NCBI GenBank assembly: GCA_023391635.1 | Contig: JAEWAQ010000072.1 | Span: forward strand, 1-64,000 | From: Bacillota bacterium | GTDB taxonomy: Bacteria; Bacillota; Bacilli; Paenibacillales; Paenibacillaceae | Direction: 5' to 3' | Length of the DNA: 64,000 bases | Position numbers and translations under genes: made by a program | Shown: positions 1 through 8,952 of the stretch, in pieces | Layout of the letters: each line of letters opens with the position of its first letter | Numbering within the stretch: position 1 is the stretch's first letter | The notes under the pieces: generated by a model | What the model was told of the DNA's origin: nothing | Database searches by the model: none | The model's input: the letters and a program-made list of their open reading frames with translations, nothing else

Positions 1-62
1 TGGCTGCGAGCGGGATAGTGGCAGAGAGACGCTATTTCGGCGGATTGGCGTGGCTGCGAGCG
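1..62. repeat. 50-bp tandem repeat array A, cut by the window edge
   Basis: One full 50-bp unit (1-50) is followed by the first 12 bases of a second copy (TGGCTGCGAGCG at 51-62), after which the sequence diverges. The unit contains CTATTTCGGCGGATTGGCG, which aligns without gaps to the CTTTTTCGGCGGAT stretch of the array at 12131-12350, so the two belong to one family. The array probably continues beyond base 1. It lies downstream of the lacI-type gene, outside any credible coding region. Confidence 0.75.
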
Positions 63-73
63 AATACAAGTAA

Positions 74-100
74 AGGCGATAAGGGACCCCCTCATCGCCT
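74..100 (-). terminator. putative terminator of the GH35/transport operon
   Basis: AGGCGAT (74-80) pairs with ATCGCCT (94-100), and an inner GGG/CCC extends the stem. Read on the minus strand the hairpin is followed by TTTACTT. It sits 29 bases past the stop codon of the LacI-family gene, the last gene of the minus-strand operon. Confidence 0.6.
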
Positions 101-128
101 CCCTATTTGAAAGGATTTATCGCCCGCG

Positions 129-1157
129 CTAACCGGGATACCTCCCGGTGCTCTGCCTGACGACCAATGCCGGGGACAGCGTCGTCAGCCGCTTCGCCTT
201 GTCGCGGTTCATCAGGCGGCGCAGTACTTGCACGGCCGTCCGCCCCAGCTCTCCCGCCCGCTGCGACACGGTCGAGAGCTCAGGGATGACGTGATGAGCA
301 AGCAATATGTCGTCATAGCCCATCACCGATATGTCGTCCGGCACCCGCAGACCGTGCTCGACCGCCGTCTTGATCGCGCCGATCGCGGTGAAATCGTTGA
401 TGCAGCATACCGCGGTCGGGCGATCCGCGAGCGCGAGCAGCCGCCTCATCTGCTCCCGGCCGGATTCGACCGAGAACGAGCCCGGCAGCACCCACCCGTC
501 CTTGGGCTCGATTCCCGCTTCCCTTAACGTCTTGCGGAATGCCCGCAGCTTGACCGCCGCGGTCGACATGTGGCTCTCCCCGCCGATGAAGCCGATGCGC
601 GAATGTCCGAGCTCGAGCAAATGCCGGACGGCTAGCACCATGCCGGCATATTCATCCACCGCTACCCGCGTAAAGTCCGCGTTCCGCAAATTCCCGTTCA
701 CCAGTACGAGCGGGATGCGGCTGGCATGCGCCTCCATTTCCCGAACCAACGCCTCCGGACATTCTTTCAGATTGATCCGCCCGCCGATGAATAAAATGCC
801 GTCCACCCGCTTCTCCTGCATGAGGTTCAGAAACTCGGATTCCTTGTCGTAATCGCCGGCCGTATTGCATAGGAAGAACGTGTGGCCGGACTCCCGCCCT
901 TCCTGCTCGATGCCCGAGAACACTTCCGGAAAGAACGGGTTCGTAATGTCCGGCAGAATGACGCCGATGATGCCCGTCTCTTTCTTCGTCAAGCCGCGGG
1001 CAAGCGCGTTCGGCTGATATTGATGCGTATGCATGATCGCTTCGATCCGGGCTCTCGTCGATTCGCGGACCGGCCCTGTGCCGTTCAGCACGCGCGACAC
1101 CGTGGCGACGGATACCCGCGCTTCTCTGGCAATGTCATACACCGTCACTTGCTTCAT
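129..1157 (-). CDS. LacI-family transcriptional repressor
   Basis: A 342-residue regulator with the standard LacI/GalR layout. An N-terminal helix-turn-helix (about residues 4-26, VYDIAREARVSVATVSRVLN) is followed by a hinge helix (PNALARGL, about 50-57) and a periplasmic-binding-protein-like effector domain to the end. It probably binds a sugar and controls the adjacent carbohydrate operon. The ATG at 1157 was chosen because it begins exactly at the HTH and is preceded by AGAGAGGAAT; longer upstream reading has no family character. It starts 2 bases after the stop of the response regulator, so it is the last gene of that operon. The effector is unknown; a galactoside or its breakdown product is inferred from the GH35 gene. 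Confidence 0.93.
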   Translation of the reverse strand: MKQVTVYDIAREARVSVATVSRVLNGTGPVRESTRARIEAIMHTHQYQPNALARGLTKKETGIIGVILPDITNPFFPEVFSGIEQEGRESGHTFFLCNTAGDYDKESEFLNLMQEKRVDGILFIGGRINLKECPEALVREMEAHASRIPLVLVNGNLRNADFTRVAVDEYAGMVLAVRHLLELGHSRIGFIGGESHMSTAAVKLRAFRKTLREAGIEPKDGWVLPGSFSVESGREQMRRLLALADRPTAVCCINDFTAIGAIKTAVEHGLRVPDDISVMGYDDILLAHHVIPELSTVSQRAGELGRTAVQVLRRLMNRDKAKRLTTLSPALVVRQSTGRYPG

Positions 1158-1159
1158 CT

Positions 1160-1978
1160 CTATGAATTCCTCTCTGTCGACACGGTCGTCCCTGTAATTT
1201 CTTTGAACACTTTGCAGAAGTACGAAACATCCTGAAACCCGACGCGTTCCGCCACCTCGTACACTTTCAAGTTCGTATCCTTCAGCAATCGTCTGGCCTG
1301 CTCCACCCGCTCGCGATTCACGAATTCCTTGATCCGGCATCCGGTCTCGCTGCGAAACAGGTTGGACAAGTAGTTCGCGCTGAAGCCGAGGCTGCTGGCG
1401 AGCGCTGCGGTAGAAATATCTTCCGCATAATGCGCCTGAATGTAGGCGATCGCCTGCCGAATTTCTTTGCGGCGGCACGCGGACGCAGACGCGGGCACGG
1501 ATCCGGCCGTACCTGCAGCGGCATCCATGCCTATTGGCGCTTCCTCTGCCGCGACCCCATGCGAGCTCACGTCAGTCTGCGCGCGACGGCCATCCTTCTG
1601 CTTGTCAAGCACCTGCTTCACCTGTTCCAGCATCTGCCGCATCGCCGCCGGCTCCAGATCGTGCTTGAGCAAGTAATCCTCCGCACCGATCTTCATGGAA
1701 TCTTTCACGAATTGGAAGTCGTCGTAGGAGCTGAGCATTACGATGACGGTATCCGGCGCCTGCTGCTTCACGGTCCGCAGCAGGTCGATCCCGTTCATCT
1801 CCGGCATGCTCACGTCCGTCAGGATGAGGTCGAATCGCCGGGCCTCCAGCAGCGTGAGCGCATGCTTGCCATTGACGGCTTCCGCAGCGAGCTCGAATCC
1901 GCAGCTTGCCCAATCGACGATCGTGCGCACCGCGTAACGAAATACCGCATTATCCTCCACGACGAGCGTTTTGTACAT
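1160..1978 (-). CDS. two-component response regulator, AraC-type output
   Basis: A 272-residue protein with a CheY-like receiver (residues 1-120; phospho-acceptor Asp55 in LTDVSMPEMNG) and two C-terminal AraC/XylS helix-turn-helices (about 165-265, ending in the GFQDVSYFCKVFKEITG segment). This is the YesN-type architecture of Paenibacillus sugar operons. The start is ATG 1978, preceded by AAAGGAG at good spacing. It overlaps the 3' end of the kinase gene by 29 bases, which indicates translational coupling. It likely activates the transport and hydrolase genes upstream when phosphorylated by the neighbouring kinase (inference). Confidence 0.93.
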   Translation of the reverse strand: MYKTLVVEDNAVFRYAVRTIVDWASCGFELAAEAVNGKHALTLLEARRFDLILTDVSMPEMNGIDLLRTVKQQAPDTVIVMLSSYDDFQFVKDSMKIGAEDYLLKHDLEPAAMRQMLEQVKQVLDKQKDGRRAQTDVSSHGVAAEEAPIGMDAAAGTAGSVPASASACRRKEIRQAIAYIQAHYAEDISTAALASSLGFSANYLSNLFRSETGCRIKEFVNRERVEQARRLLKDTNLKVYEVAERVGFQDVSYFCKVFKEITGTTVSTERNS

Positions 1979-3797
1979 CGGCTTCGCTCCTTTCTTCGCT
2001 CCCTTCTTCCACACGGAAGGGCAACGTCAGCATCACCCGGGTCCCGCATCCGGGCGAAGTATCCAAAGCGATCCCATACGGCTCTCCGAACCAGGAGCGA
2101 ATGCGCTCGTGCACGTTGCGGACGCCGATGCCGTTCAGGCCTGGGTACCGCTTCTTCTCCCGGTCTTGCAGCAGCAGATTCTCGGCCATCTCGGGCTCCA
2201 TGCCGATGCCGTTGTCCGCGATCTCGATGCGCATGTCCTGTCCGCGCAGCTCGGCCCGAATTTCGATCGCGCCCTGCCCTTTGGACATCTCCAAACCGTG
2301 CAGGATCGCGTTCTCCACGAACGGTTGCAGAATGAATCCGGGCACCAAGGCGTCCAATAGCCGCTCTTCGATCGCATAGCCGACCTCGAAAGCATCGCCG
2401 TACCCGATCTTCTGCAGATGGATGTAATGCCGGACGTTCGCAAGTTCTTCCGCCAGCCGTAACGGGCCATCGGCGTGCCGGATGGACGATTTCAACAGCG
2501 CGATCAGGTCGCCGACCATCTCTTCGATCGCCGATTGGCCGGATCGGCGCGCATACCACTTGATCGTTCCCAGCGTATTGTACAGAAAATGGGGGTTCGT
2601 CTGCGCCAGCAGCACGGCATATTCGGCTTGCTGCTTGGCCAGCCGTTCCGCGGACACGCTATGGATCAGTTCATGGATGCGGGAGATCATCATATTGAAC
2701 CGGACGGCGAGCATGCCGATCTCGTCTCGACCAGCCGGGACCGCCCGGATATCGAGATCCCCGTCCTCCACCCGCCGCATCGTCCGCTCCAGCGTACGGA
2801 TGTTGCGCGTCGTGCCGATCGAGAACCAGAACGCGACCGCCATCGCCACGAAGATGAACAGGACGCACAACAGCGCGATCAGCAGGTCAAGGATGCGGAT
2901 TCCTCCAAGCAGCCGGGACAGCGGAATGGAGCAGATCACACGCCAGCCGGTATCCGGCGAACGATATTGCAGCAGCAGCGATTCGCGGTCGCCTGACATG
3001 ATTTTGCGGCTGGCTACGCCCTGCCCGTCCGCTTGTTCACCGTTAAGCAACGTTTCCGGCAGGCTGGCCGACCGCCCTTCGAACAACGCCTCCTGCCGTT
3101 CGTTCAGAACGTACAAGTCATCTGCCTGGATGATCGAGCCTTCCGACAACAGGCTGGTGAAATAATCGCGGCTGATATGGTACACGATGACGCCCAAGCT
3201 GCGATTTACTTGATTGATATCGAGATAATGGCGGGACAGCGCCACTTCGTCGGTGCCGCGCAGCGAGGCCGACCAGACGATGCCCTTGCCCGCCTTCTCC
3301 AGGTTGTCCGCTGCCGCCTGCGCGACGGCGCGCGCCGTGTCGGCATTGGCTTCGCCGCCGCGCGGCGACGTTCGCTCCCACCAGAAAAGGCGGCCGCTCC
3401 GATTCATGATCACGATGGACCGGATGTACGGGTTGCCGTTGCCGTATCGGTAGAGCAAGTCGGACGCCCGGTTGAAGCTGATCGCTTCCTCCGCGTATCC
3501 GCCTTCTCCGGCTTGCTGCGACACGATCCGGGTCAAAGCGCCGTCGCTGAGCAGGAACAGCGTCGAAGCCTCGAATTCTTCGATCTGATGATCCATATTC
3601 CTCGTATATTGCACGATGACATGCGAAGATAATTCCTTCGAGTTGGCTTCGATGTAGTGCCGCGAAGCCAGTGTCGCAGCTATGCCGATACACAACGCAA
3701 GCAGCACGATAATGACCATGTTGGAGAGGAAAATCTTCGTGCGGATCCGCAAGCGGGCTACGAGTTTCATCGGATTGAGCTTGGCCGGCAGTCTCAT
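1950..3797 (-). CDS. sensor histidine kinase, YesM/LytS type
   Basis: A 615-residue membrane kinase: TM1 (about 22-44), an extracellular sensor domain of about 255 residues, TM2 (about 299-327), HAMP (328-380), a His_kinase domain with phospho-acceptor His403 in QTNPHFLYNTL, and a HATPase domain carrying the N box (FVENAILHG) and G box (DNGIGM). The ATG at 3797 is preferred because AAGGTGG lies 8 bases upstream; an in-frame GTG at 3809 is the alternative. It partners the response regulator that follows. The binding-protein gene just upstream ends 19 bases away and may supply the ligand signal. Confidence 0.92.
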   Translation of the reverse strand: MRLPAKLNPMKLVARLRIRTKIFLSNMVIIVLLALCIGIAATLASRHYIEANSKELSSHVIVQYTRNMDHQIEEFEASTLFLLSDGALTRIVSQQAGEGGYAEEAISFNRASDLLYRYGNGNPYIRSIVIMNRSGRLFWWERTSPRGGEANADTARAVAQAAADNLEKAGKGIVWSASLRGTDEVALSRHYLDINQVNRSLGVIVYHISRDYFTSLLSEGSIIQADDLYVLNERQEALFEGRSASLPETLLNGEQADGQGVASRKIMSGDRESLLLQYRSPDTGWRVICSIPLSRLLGGIRILDLLIALLCVLFIFVAMAVAFWFSIGTTRNIRTLERTMRRVEDGDLDIRAVPAGRDEIGMLAVRFNMMISRIHELIHSVSAERLAKQQAEYAVLLAQTNPHFLYNTLGTIKWYARRSGQSAIEEMVGDLIALLKSSIRHADGPLRLAEELANVRHYIHLQKIGYGDAFEVGYAIEERLLDALVPGFILQPFVENAILHGLEMSKGQGAIEIRAELRGQDMRIEIADNGIGMEPEMAENLLLQDREKKRYPGLNGIGVRNVHERIRSWFGEPYGIALDTSPGCGTRVMLTLPFRVEEGSEERSEADVQNARRGG

Positions 3798-3816
3798 GCG
3801 GCGATCCACCTTCCTC

Positions 3817-5127
3817 TCATGCGCGCGGGCGGATGCGGTCGAACGCTTCGTCTAGCGCAGCGATGCACCGGTCGACGTCATGTGCCGGATCGTACAGGAA
3901 ATTGATGATCTCGCTGCGGTACGCGGTGATGATCTCGACGTTCACGAATTCCGGATAGAACATCGAGTAATCGATCGTCTTGCCTGTTCGAATATAGTCG
4001 CGATCCAGCTCTGCGTAAGCCGGGTCGAAATCGATGGGCGTGTCCGCCAGGACGGAGATGGCTTTCTTATTGTCCTGGAACACCCGGGCCATCTCCGGCG
4101 TCGAGAAATATTGGACCAGTTGGATCGCTAACTCGGCATGCGCGGACTTCGGATTGACGACGAATCCTCCGGTCGTCTTGAGCGCGAATTTGGCGTCCAG
4201 CGGATCGTCCGTCCCCGGAAAGGCGAACATGCCGATGTCCGCATCCGGCTTGTAGGATCGGACGCCGTCGACCGTCCAGGTGCCGTTGATGATCATCGCC
4301 GCATCGCCCGATGCCAGCATTTCCAGCGCCTCGTCCCACCCCGTCTCGAACGGCGAGTTCCCCGTATACGGGAATCGCTCGGCCAGCCGCAGCAGTACTT
4401 TTTTCAAACCTCCCGCATTATCGGCGAACGTGGACTTGCCCGCCTCGATCTCTTCCAGCCAATCCGGATGCCCGATGCCGGAGGCGATAATGTCCGGCTG
4501 CATATCCAGATTGAGCGTCCATACGTCCTTGTAGCCGGCGGCGATCGGCTGGATGCCGATCTGCTGCAGCTTCCGGCACGCGTCGAGAAATTCCGGCCAT
4601 GTACGGGGAATATCGGCAATACCGGCGAATGCAAACGCTTCCCGATTATAGAAGACCCCGACGCCGTTACGGTCCAGCGGCATCGCCCATACGCGGCCTT
4701 GCTCGTCTTCCACTCCCCGGAGCAAGTCCTGCGGCAAATCGTAGAGCAGCTGATGGCCGGTCAAGTCCATGGCATATCCCGCATCGATGAATTCTTCCAG
4801 CATCCGAATGCTGTCCGTCATGTAAATATCGGGCATGCGTTCTACCGCGACCAGATTATGCAGTGTATTCACGTACGTATTGCCGTCCTCCGCCTTCACT
4901 TCTATGTTTACGCCCGGATGCTGCTGCATAAACCGGCTTGTGCCGATCTCCAGCCACTTGCGCGCGCCTTCTTCCAGAAAATGATGGTACATCGTCAGCT
5001 TGGCTTGCGGGACGGCCGCATCCGGGGGGCGGTCCCACGAATCTTGCATCCGTGCGATCACCAGACCGATCGTGAGCGCGATCAGCGCGATCAATGCGAA
5101 CGTCAACAGTCCCAGCCGTCTTCCCAC
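3817..5127 (-). CDS. membrane-anchored extracellular solute-binding protein
   Basis: A 436-residue family-1 (MalE-like) binding protein. Residues 7-24 form a hydrophobic helix but there is no lipobox cysteine, so it is probably held by an uncleaved N-terminal anchor instead of lipidation, unlike the other binding proteins in the window. The start is GTG 5127, preceded by AGGGGGCG. It lies between the transport genes and the kinase/regulator pair, 19 bases upstream of the kinase. Together with the existence of a separate lipoprotein binding protein for the transporter (5268-6872), this suggests a role as a co-sensor for the kinase. That role is inference; a second transporter subunit is the alternative. 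Confidence 0.85.
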   Translation of the reverse strand: MGRRLGLLTFALIALIALTIGLVIARMQDSWDRPPDAAVPQAKLTMYHHFLEEGARKWLEIGTSRFMQQHPGVNIEVKAEDGNTYVNTLHNLVAVERMPDIYMTDSIRMLEEFIDAGYAMDLTGHQLLYDLPQDLLRGVEDEQGRVWAMPLDRNGVGVFYNREAFAFAGIADIPRTWPEFLDACRKLQQIGIQPIAAGYKDVWTLNLDMQPDIIASGIGHPDWLEEIEAGKSTFADNAGGLKKVLLRLAERFPYTGNSPFETGWDEALEMLASGDAAMIINGTWTVDGVRSYKPDADIGMFAFPGTDDPLDAKFALKTTGGFVVNPKSAHAELAIQLVQYFSTPEMARVFQDNKKAISVLADTPIDFDPAYAELDRDYIRTGKTIDYSMFYPEFVNVEIITAYRSEIINFLYDPAHDVDRCIAALDEAFDRIRPRA

Positions 5128-5214
5128 TGCGCCCGCCCCCTATATGCGTCGATGATTGTACTTTATCATATCGGCGGATGGTTAACGAGAGAAGAACGAG
5201 CACTGCGACGACAA

Positions 5215-5242
5215 AGTGCTGCCCCCGTTACGAGGCAGCACT
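5215..5242 (-). terminator. inverted repeat between the two binding-protein genes
   Basis: AGTGCTGCC (5215-5223) and GGCAGCACT (5234-5242) form a perfect 9-bp stem with a 10-base loop. On the minus strand it is followed only by TTTGT, so termination may be partial. It lies 26 bases past the stop of the lipoprotein gene and could reduce read-through into the sensory genes or protect the upstream mRNA end. Confidence 0.55.
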
Positions 5243-5267
5243 CGCGACTATTCGCTTGACGTCCGCC

Positions 5268-6872
5268 TTACTGCTGCATCTGGGCCTTGAATGCATCCAA
5301 CTGCTTCTGCAGCTCTGCCTTCACCTTGTCGTAGCCGGCCGCTTTCAGCTTGCTTCGGAACGCTTCTACCGCCTTCGCCGGGTCGCCGGCTTTGCCGAAG
5401 GAGAGCGCCGGGCCAAGCTCGCCCGCTACTTGCGAGATCGCCGTCAGCTCCGGATCGATCGGCGTCTTGTCGAAGACGAATTGTCCGTAGGGGTATACTT
5501 TCTTGATCTTGTCATACTCGGCGTACAGCGTAGTCGGCAGTTGATCCCATACCGTTGCGCTCGGGATTTCGAATTTGTCGACGCGGCCGCCCCAGAAGTC
5601 GGAATAGAAGTCGTCCCGCTTCGGTTCATAGCCGTCCGGCTGCACTCGCTTGCCGTCCTTGATCACATATTGTACGCCTTCGATACCGAAGTTAAGCAGT
5701 TGGTAAATCTCCTCGTCGTTGCGGATCAGATCGTACGCCATCAGAGCGCGCTCCGGATGCTTGCTGTGCGCGCCGAGCGATGTGCCGCCGTGCGTGATCG
5801 ACAGTTCCACCAAGTTGCTGCGCGTTCTTGCGTACGGGAACATCTGCAGCTCGGAACCGGGCTGCTCGCGATCCATCTCCACACGCAAGCTGCCGAACGT
5901 CTGGGTATGATGCTGGTCGAGACCGGTCAAGCCTCCTTTAAGTTCGGTGCGTGTATCGCCTTTGAAATTCAGCACGTCTTCCCGCCAGAAGCCTTTGTCC
6001 GCCCATTCCTTCATTTTCGTCGCAAAATTAAGCAGCGTGTCTCCGTCGAATATGGGGCTGACGACCGTGTACGGATCGTCCGAGCTCTTGCCTGCGAATA
6101 CCGCAAGCCACCCCGTCGAAATCGGCAGTTCCAGGTTGTCCGTATACGAATTGAACCAGCCGTTAAACACCATATGGTCGCCCGTCACGTCCCAGGGGAT
6201 GACGTCCGGCTTCGTGTCTTTGATGAATTGCAAATATTTCTCGATGCCGTCCCAGTCCTTGATCGGCTCGGTAATGCCCGCTTCCTTCGCCCAATCTCCG
6301 CGATAGAAGAAGCCGTGGTTGACCCATTGCGTATATTGGTCCTCAGGGATGAGCACGATCTTGCCGTTGTACTTGCTCTGCGCCCAATTTTCCGGCGGAA
6401 TCGACTCCCACGTCTTGGGCGCGTACTTCGGCAGCAAGTCGTCCAGGTTCAGGAACGCTCCCCGCTGGGCGTTGCCCCACGTATCGAGCCAGTCGGTACC
6501 GATCGTGATCAGATCGACCGGATCGCCCGAAGCGAGCAGCAGGTTGTACTTCGTCTGCCAGTCGGCCCACTCGACCCATTTCCACTCCAGCTCCGCGTTG
6601 ATCTTCTCCTTCATCAACTTGTTCACTTTTTCCATGACCGCTTCGAATTGGCCGTTGCTCGGCTTGTCGCCGAGAATGACGTAGCTGATCTTCATGAACT
6701 CCGACGTGTCGATGGCGCCGTCGCTGGATGACGCTTTCGGGCTGGAGTCTCCTGGACTTGCCTTGCTTGCCGAAGGGCTTGCGCCTTCGTTCTTCTTGCC
6801 GCTGCAGGCGGCGATGCCGATGGCGAGCATCAGCGCCAGCAGGATGAAGCCGATGGATCTCGTTTTACGCAT
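5268..6872 (-). CDS. sugar ABC transporter substrate-binding lipoprotein
   Basis: A 534-residue lipoprotein. The signal peptide ends in GIAAC with lipidated Cys23, followed by a Ser/Ala/Pro-rich linker and a long LplA-type extracellular solute-binding domain. ATG 6872 was chosen because it begins the signal peptide and has AAGGGAGG upstream. It is the third gene of the transport set: permease LplB type (7914-8879), permease LplC type (6974-7888), then this receptor. No ATPase gene is nearby, as is usual for these systems, which share an MsmX-type ATPase encoded elsewhere (family knowledge). The substrate is presumably a galactose-containing oligosaccharide, judged from the GH35 enzyme. Confidence 0.93.
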   Translation of the reverse strand: MRKTRSIGFILLALMLAIGIAACSGKKNEGASPSASKASPGDSSPKASSSDGAIDTSEFMKISYVILGDKPSNGQFEAVMEKVNKLMKEKINAELEWKWVEWADWQTKYNLLLASGDPVDLITIGTDWLDTWGNAQRGAFLNLDDLLPKYAPKTWESIPPENWAQSKYNGKIVLIPEDQYTQWVNHGFFYRGDWAKEAGITEPIKDWDGIEKYLQFIKDTKPDVIPWDVTGDHMVFNGWFNSYTDNLELPISTGWLAVFAGKSSDDPYTVVSPIFDGDTLLNFATKMKEWADKGFWREDVLNFKGDTRTELKGGLTGLDQHHTQTFGSLRVEMDREQPGSELQMFPYARTRSNLVELSITHGGTSLGAHSKHPERALMAYDLIRNDEEIYQLLNFGIEGVQYVIKDGKRVQPDGYEPKRDDFYSDFWGGRVDKFEIPSATVWDQLPTTLYAEYDKIKKVYPYGQFVFDKTPIDPELTAISQVAGELGPALSFGKAGDPAKAVEAFRSKLKAAGYDKVKAELQKQLDAFKAQMQQ

Positions 6873-6973
6873 GCTTGTAAGCCTCCCTTTCTTTGATTTG
6901 GAAATGGATTGGTATGTGCAAGGAACGGGACGTTCGAGGCGATCCCGGGTTCCGCTCCTGTTCACATCAGTCA

Positions 6974-7888
6974 CTAGCCTTTGACCGCACCGACGGTAAT
7001 GCCTTTAATGAAGAAACGCTGCACGAACGGATACAGCATGATGATAGGTCCCGTCGCCACGACGGCAGTCGCCATCTTCATCGATTCCAGCGGAATATCG
7101 CGAAGCGGAACGTTCGAAGCGGCTGCCGAGTTTTTGATGTAGTCCGCTTTGGTGATGGCGTTATACAGGAACAACTGCAATGGCCTGTATTTCATGTCAG
7201 GCGACAGGAACAGCATCGCGTGGTACCACTCGTTCCAGTATCCGATAGCGATGAACAAGCCGATCGTCGCCAGCGCCGGCGTCATCATCGGGAGTATTAA
7301 CTGCAGGAAAATGCGGAAGTCTCCTGCGCCGTCGATTTTCGCGGATTCCGTAATGGCGTGCGGGATCGAGCGGACGAACGCCTTCATCATGATGATGAGA
7401 AAGGGAGTCATCAGCCCAGGGAGCAGCACCGCCAAATAGTTGTCCTTCAGGTGCAAGTATTGATTCATCAACACGAAGAACGGAACGAGTCCCCCGGAGA
7501 ACAGCGTCGTGAAGTAGATGAAGAACGAGATTTTGTTTCGATAAGGGAAATCCGGTCGTTGCAAAGCGTAGCCCGTCATCGCGACGATAAACAGGCCGGC
7601 GATCGTGCCAATTACCGTAATGCCGACAGTGACCGCGTAAGCGCCGATAATCAGATTCGGGTTCTCGAATACGATCTTGTAAGCGAATGTGCTGAATTCT
7701 CGAGGCCAAATATTGAAGCCATATCTGGCAATGGAATATTCGGTCGTGAAGGAAGTACCGATTACAAGCAGGAAAGGAATGAGACAAATCAACGCGAATA
7801 ATCCTATGACGCCATAACCGAACGAGGCGACAATCGCTTTCGATGTATCGGTGCGCGTGACCGAGCGTGCAGCATCCAGTGGAACCAC
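6974..7888 (-). CDS. carbohydrate ABC transporter permease, LplC type
   Basis: A 304-residue inner-membrane permease with six predicted helices. The cytoplasmic EAA loop is seen as ESAKIDGAGDFRIFLQLILP, and the C-terminus KGITVGAVKG is typical of LplC/YtcP-like permeases. It pairs with the LplB-type permease upstream (25-base gap) to form the channel. The first plausible start is GTG 7888, which lies close behind AGAGGGGGA; no in-frame ATG occurs before the first membrane helix. Translational coupling to the upstream permease may compensate for the tight spacing. Confidence 0.92.
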   Translation of the reverse strand: MVPLDAARSVTRTDTSKAIVASFGYGVIGLFALICLIPFLLVIGTSFTTEYSIARYGFNIWPREFSTFAYKIVFENPNLIIGAYAVTVGITVIGTIAGLFIVAMTGYALQRPDFPYRNKISFFIYFTTLFSGGLVPFFVLMNQYLHLKDNYLAVLLPGLMTPFLIIMMKAFVRSIPHAITESAKIDGAGDFRIFLQLILPMMTPALATIGLFIAIGYWNEWYHAMLFLSPDMKYRPLQLFLYNAITKADYIKNSAAASNVPLRDIPLESMKMATAVVATGPIIMLYPFVQRFFIKGITVGAVKG

Positions 7889-7913
7889 TCCCCCTCTACC
7901 CGTATTTCCCTTC

Positions 7914-8879
7914 CTAGAACAGCGTGTTTTCCGGCGACAGCTTCTTCACAAGCCAGTTGGCGCTGACGACGATGAAGAACCCGAACACCGACTGGTACAA
8001 GCTGACGGCGCTGCCCATCGAGAAGTTGAAGTTCGTCATGAGCGAGCGGAACACGTACGTTTCGATAATGTCCGTGGTGGCGTACAATGCTGTATTGTTG
8101 GCGCCGACAAGGTTGTAGAACAGGCCGAAGTTGCCCCTGAGCACGCCGCCGAGCGAGAACAGCAGAAGGATGATGAACGTCGGCTTGAGCCACGGCAGGA
8201 TAATATACCAGATGCGCTGCAGCGCGTTCGCGCCGTCGATCTCGGACGCTTCCACGATTTCCGAGTCGAGCCCCATGATCGCGGCGAAATAAATAATCGA
8301 GCCGTAGCCGGTCGATTGCCACAAGTAGGTAAAGAGGATAATGAAGGGCCACCAATGCGGATCGGAATACGTCTTGATCGGATCGAATCCCATCGATTTG
8401 AGCGTTCCGTTCAGCAGGCCGTAGTCATAGCTTAAGATGTTGTAGGCGATCAGACCGATGAGCACGAACGAAATGAAGTACGGCAGAAACATGAGCGACT
8501 GCGAAATTTTCTTGAACCACTTGCTGCGAAGTTCGTTCAGCAGGACGGCTACGCAAATCTGCACGACGTTGCCGAATACGATGAACGCCAGGTTGTAGGC
8601 GATCGTATTGATGGTGAGCCGCCACAAGTCGCCGGTGATGACGAGGAAGCGAAAGTTGTTCCAGCCGATGAACTGGCTATGGAAGATGCCGTCGGTGTAG
8701 TTGTAGTTGATAAAGGCGAGATACAGGCCCGGCATGGGCAAATAGGCGAAAATGATGAAGAATACGGCCGCGGGCGCGCACATCAGGAGCAGCGTTCGGT
8801 ATGCGAACAGGGTGCGCAGACGGGAGCGCTTCGGGGGCGAGAGCGCCGGATGGCGCCCCGCGGCGACGGTTTCGCTCAT
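7914..8879 (-). CDS. carbohydrate ABC transporter permease, LplB type
   Basis: A 321-residue permease with six predicted transmembrane helices. The EAA-type loop is EASEIDGANALQRIWYIILP. The protein begins with a short basic cytoplasmic tail before the first helix (about residues 34-54). ATG 8879 has GGGAGGAC 6 bases upstream. It is the first of the three transport genes and lies 73 bases downstream of the GH35 gene, in the same direction and without an obvious terminator. Imports the oligosaccharide captured by the lipoprotein encoded at 5268-6872. Confidence 0.92.
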   Translation of the reverse strand: MSETVAAGRHPALSPPKRSRLRTLFAYRTLLLMCAPAAVFFIIFAYLPMPGLYLAFINYNYTDGIFHSQFIGWNNFRFLVITGDLWRLTINTIAYNLAFIVFGNVVQICVAVLLNELRSKWFKKISQSLMFLPYFISFVLIGLIAYNILSYDYGLLNGTLKSMGFDPIKTYSDPHWWPFIILFTYLWQSTGYGSIIYFAAIMGLDSEIVEASEIDGANALQRIWYIILPWLKPTFIILLLFSLGGVLRGNFGLFYNLVGANNTALYATTDIIETYVFRSLMTNFNFSMGSAVSLYQSVFGFFIVVSANWLVKKLSPENTLF

Positions 8880-8952
8880 GGACAGTCCTCCCTGCATAGA
8901 TAGATTCTGCGGCTTGCTTGATTGGTTGAGGCGCTTACGGTCGGTCGGTCGG

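Noticed and set aside
5094..6731. A 545-codon plus-strand open frame opposite the binding-protein gene
   Set aside because: Antisense shadow of a well-supported lipoprotein gene; no ribosome binding site and low-complexity Arg/Leu composition.
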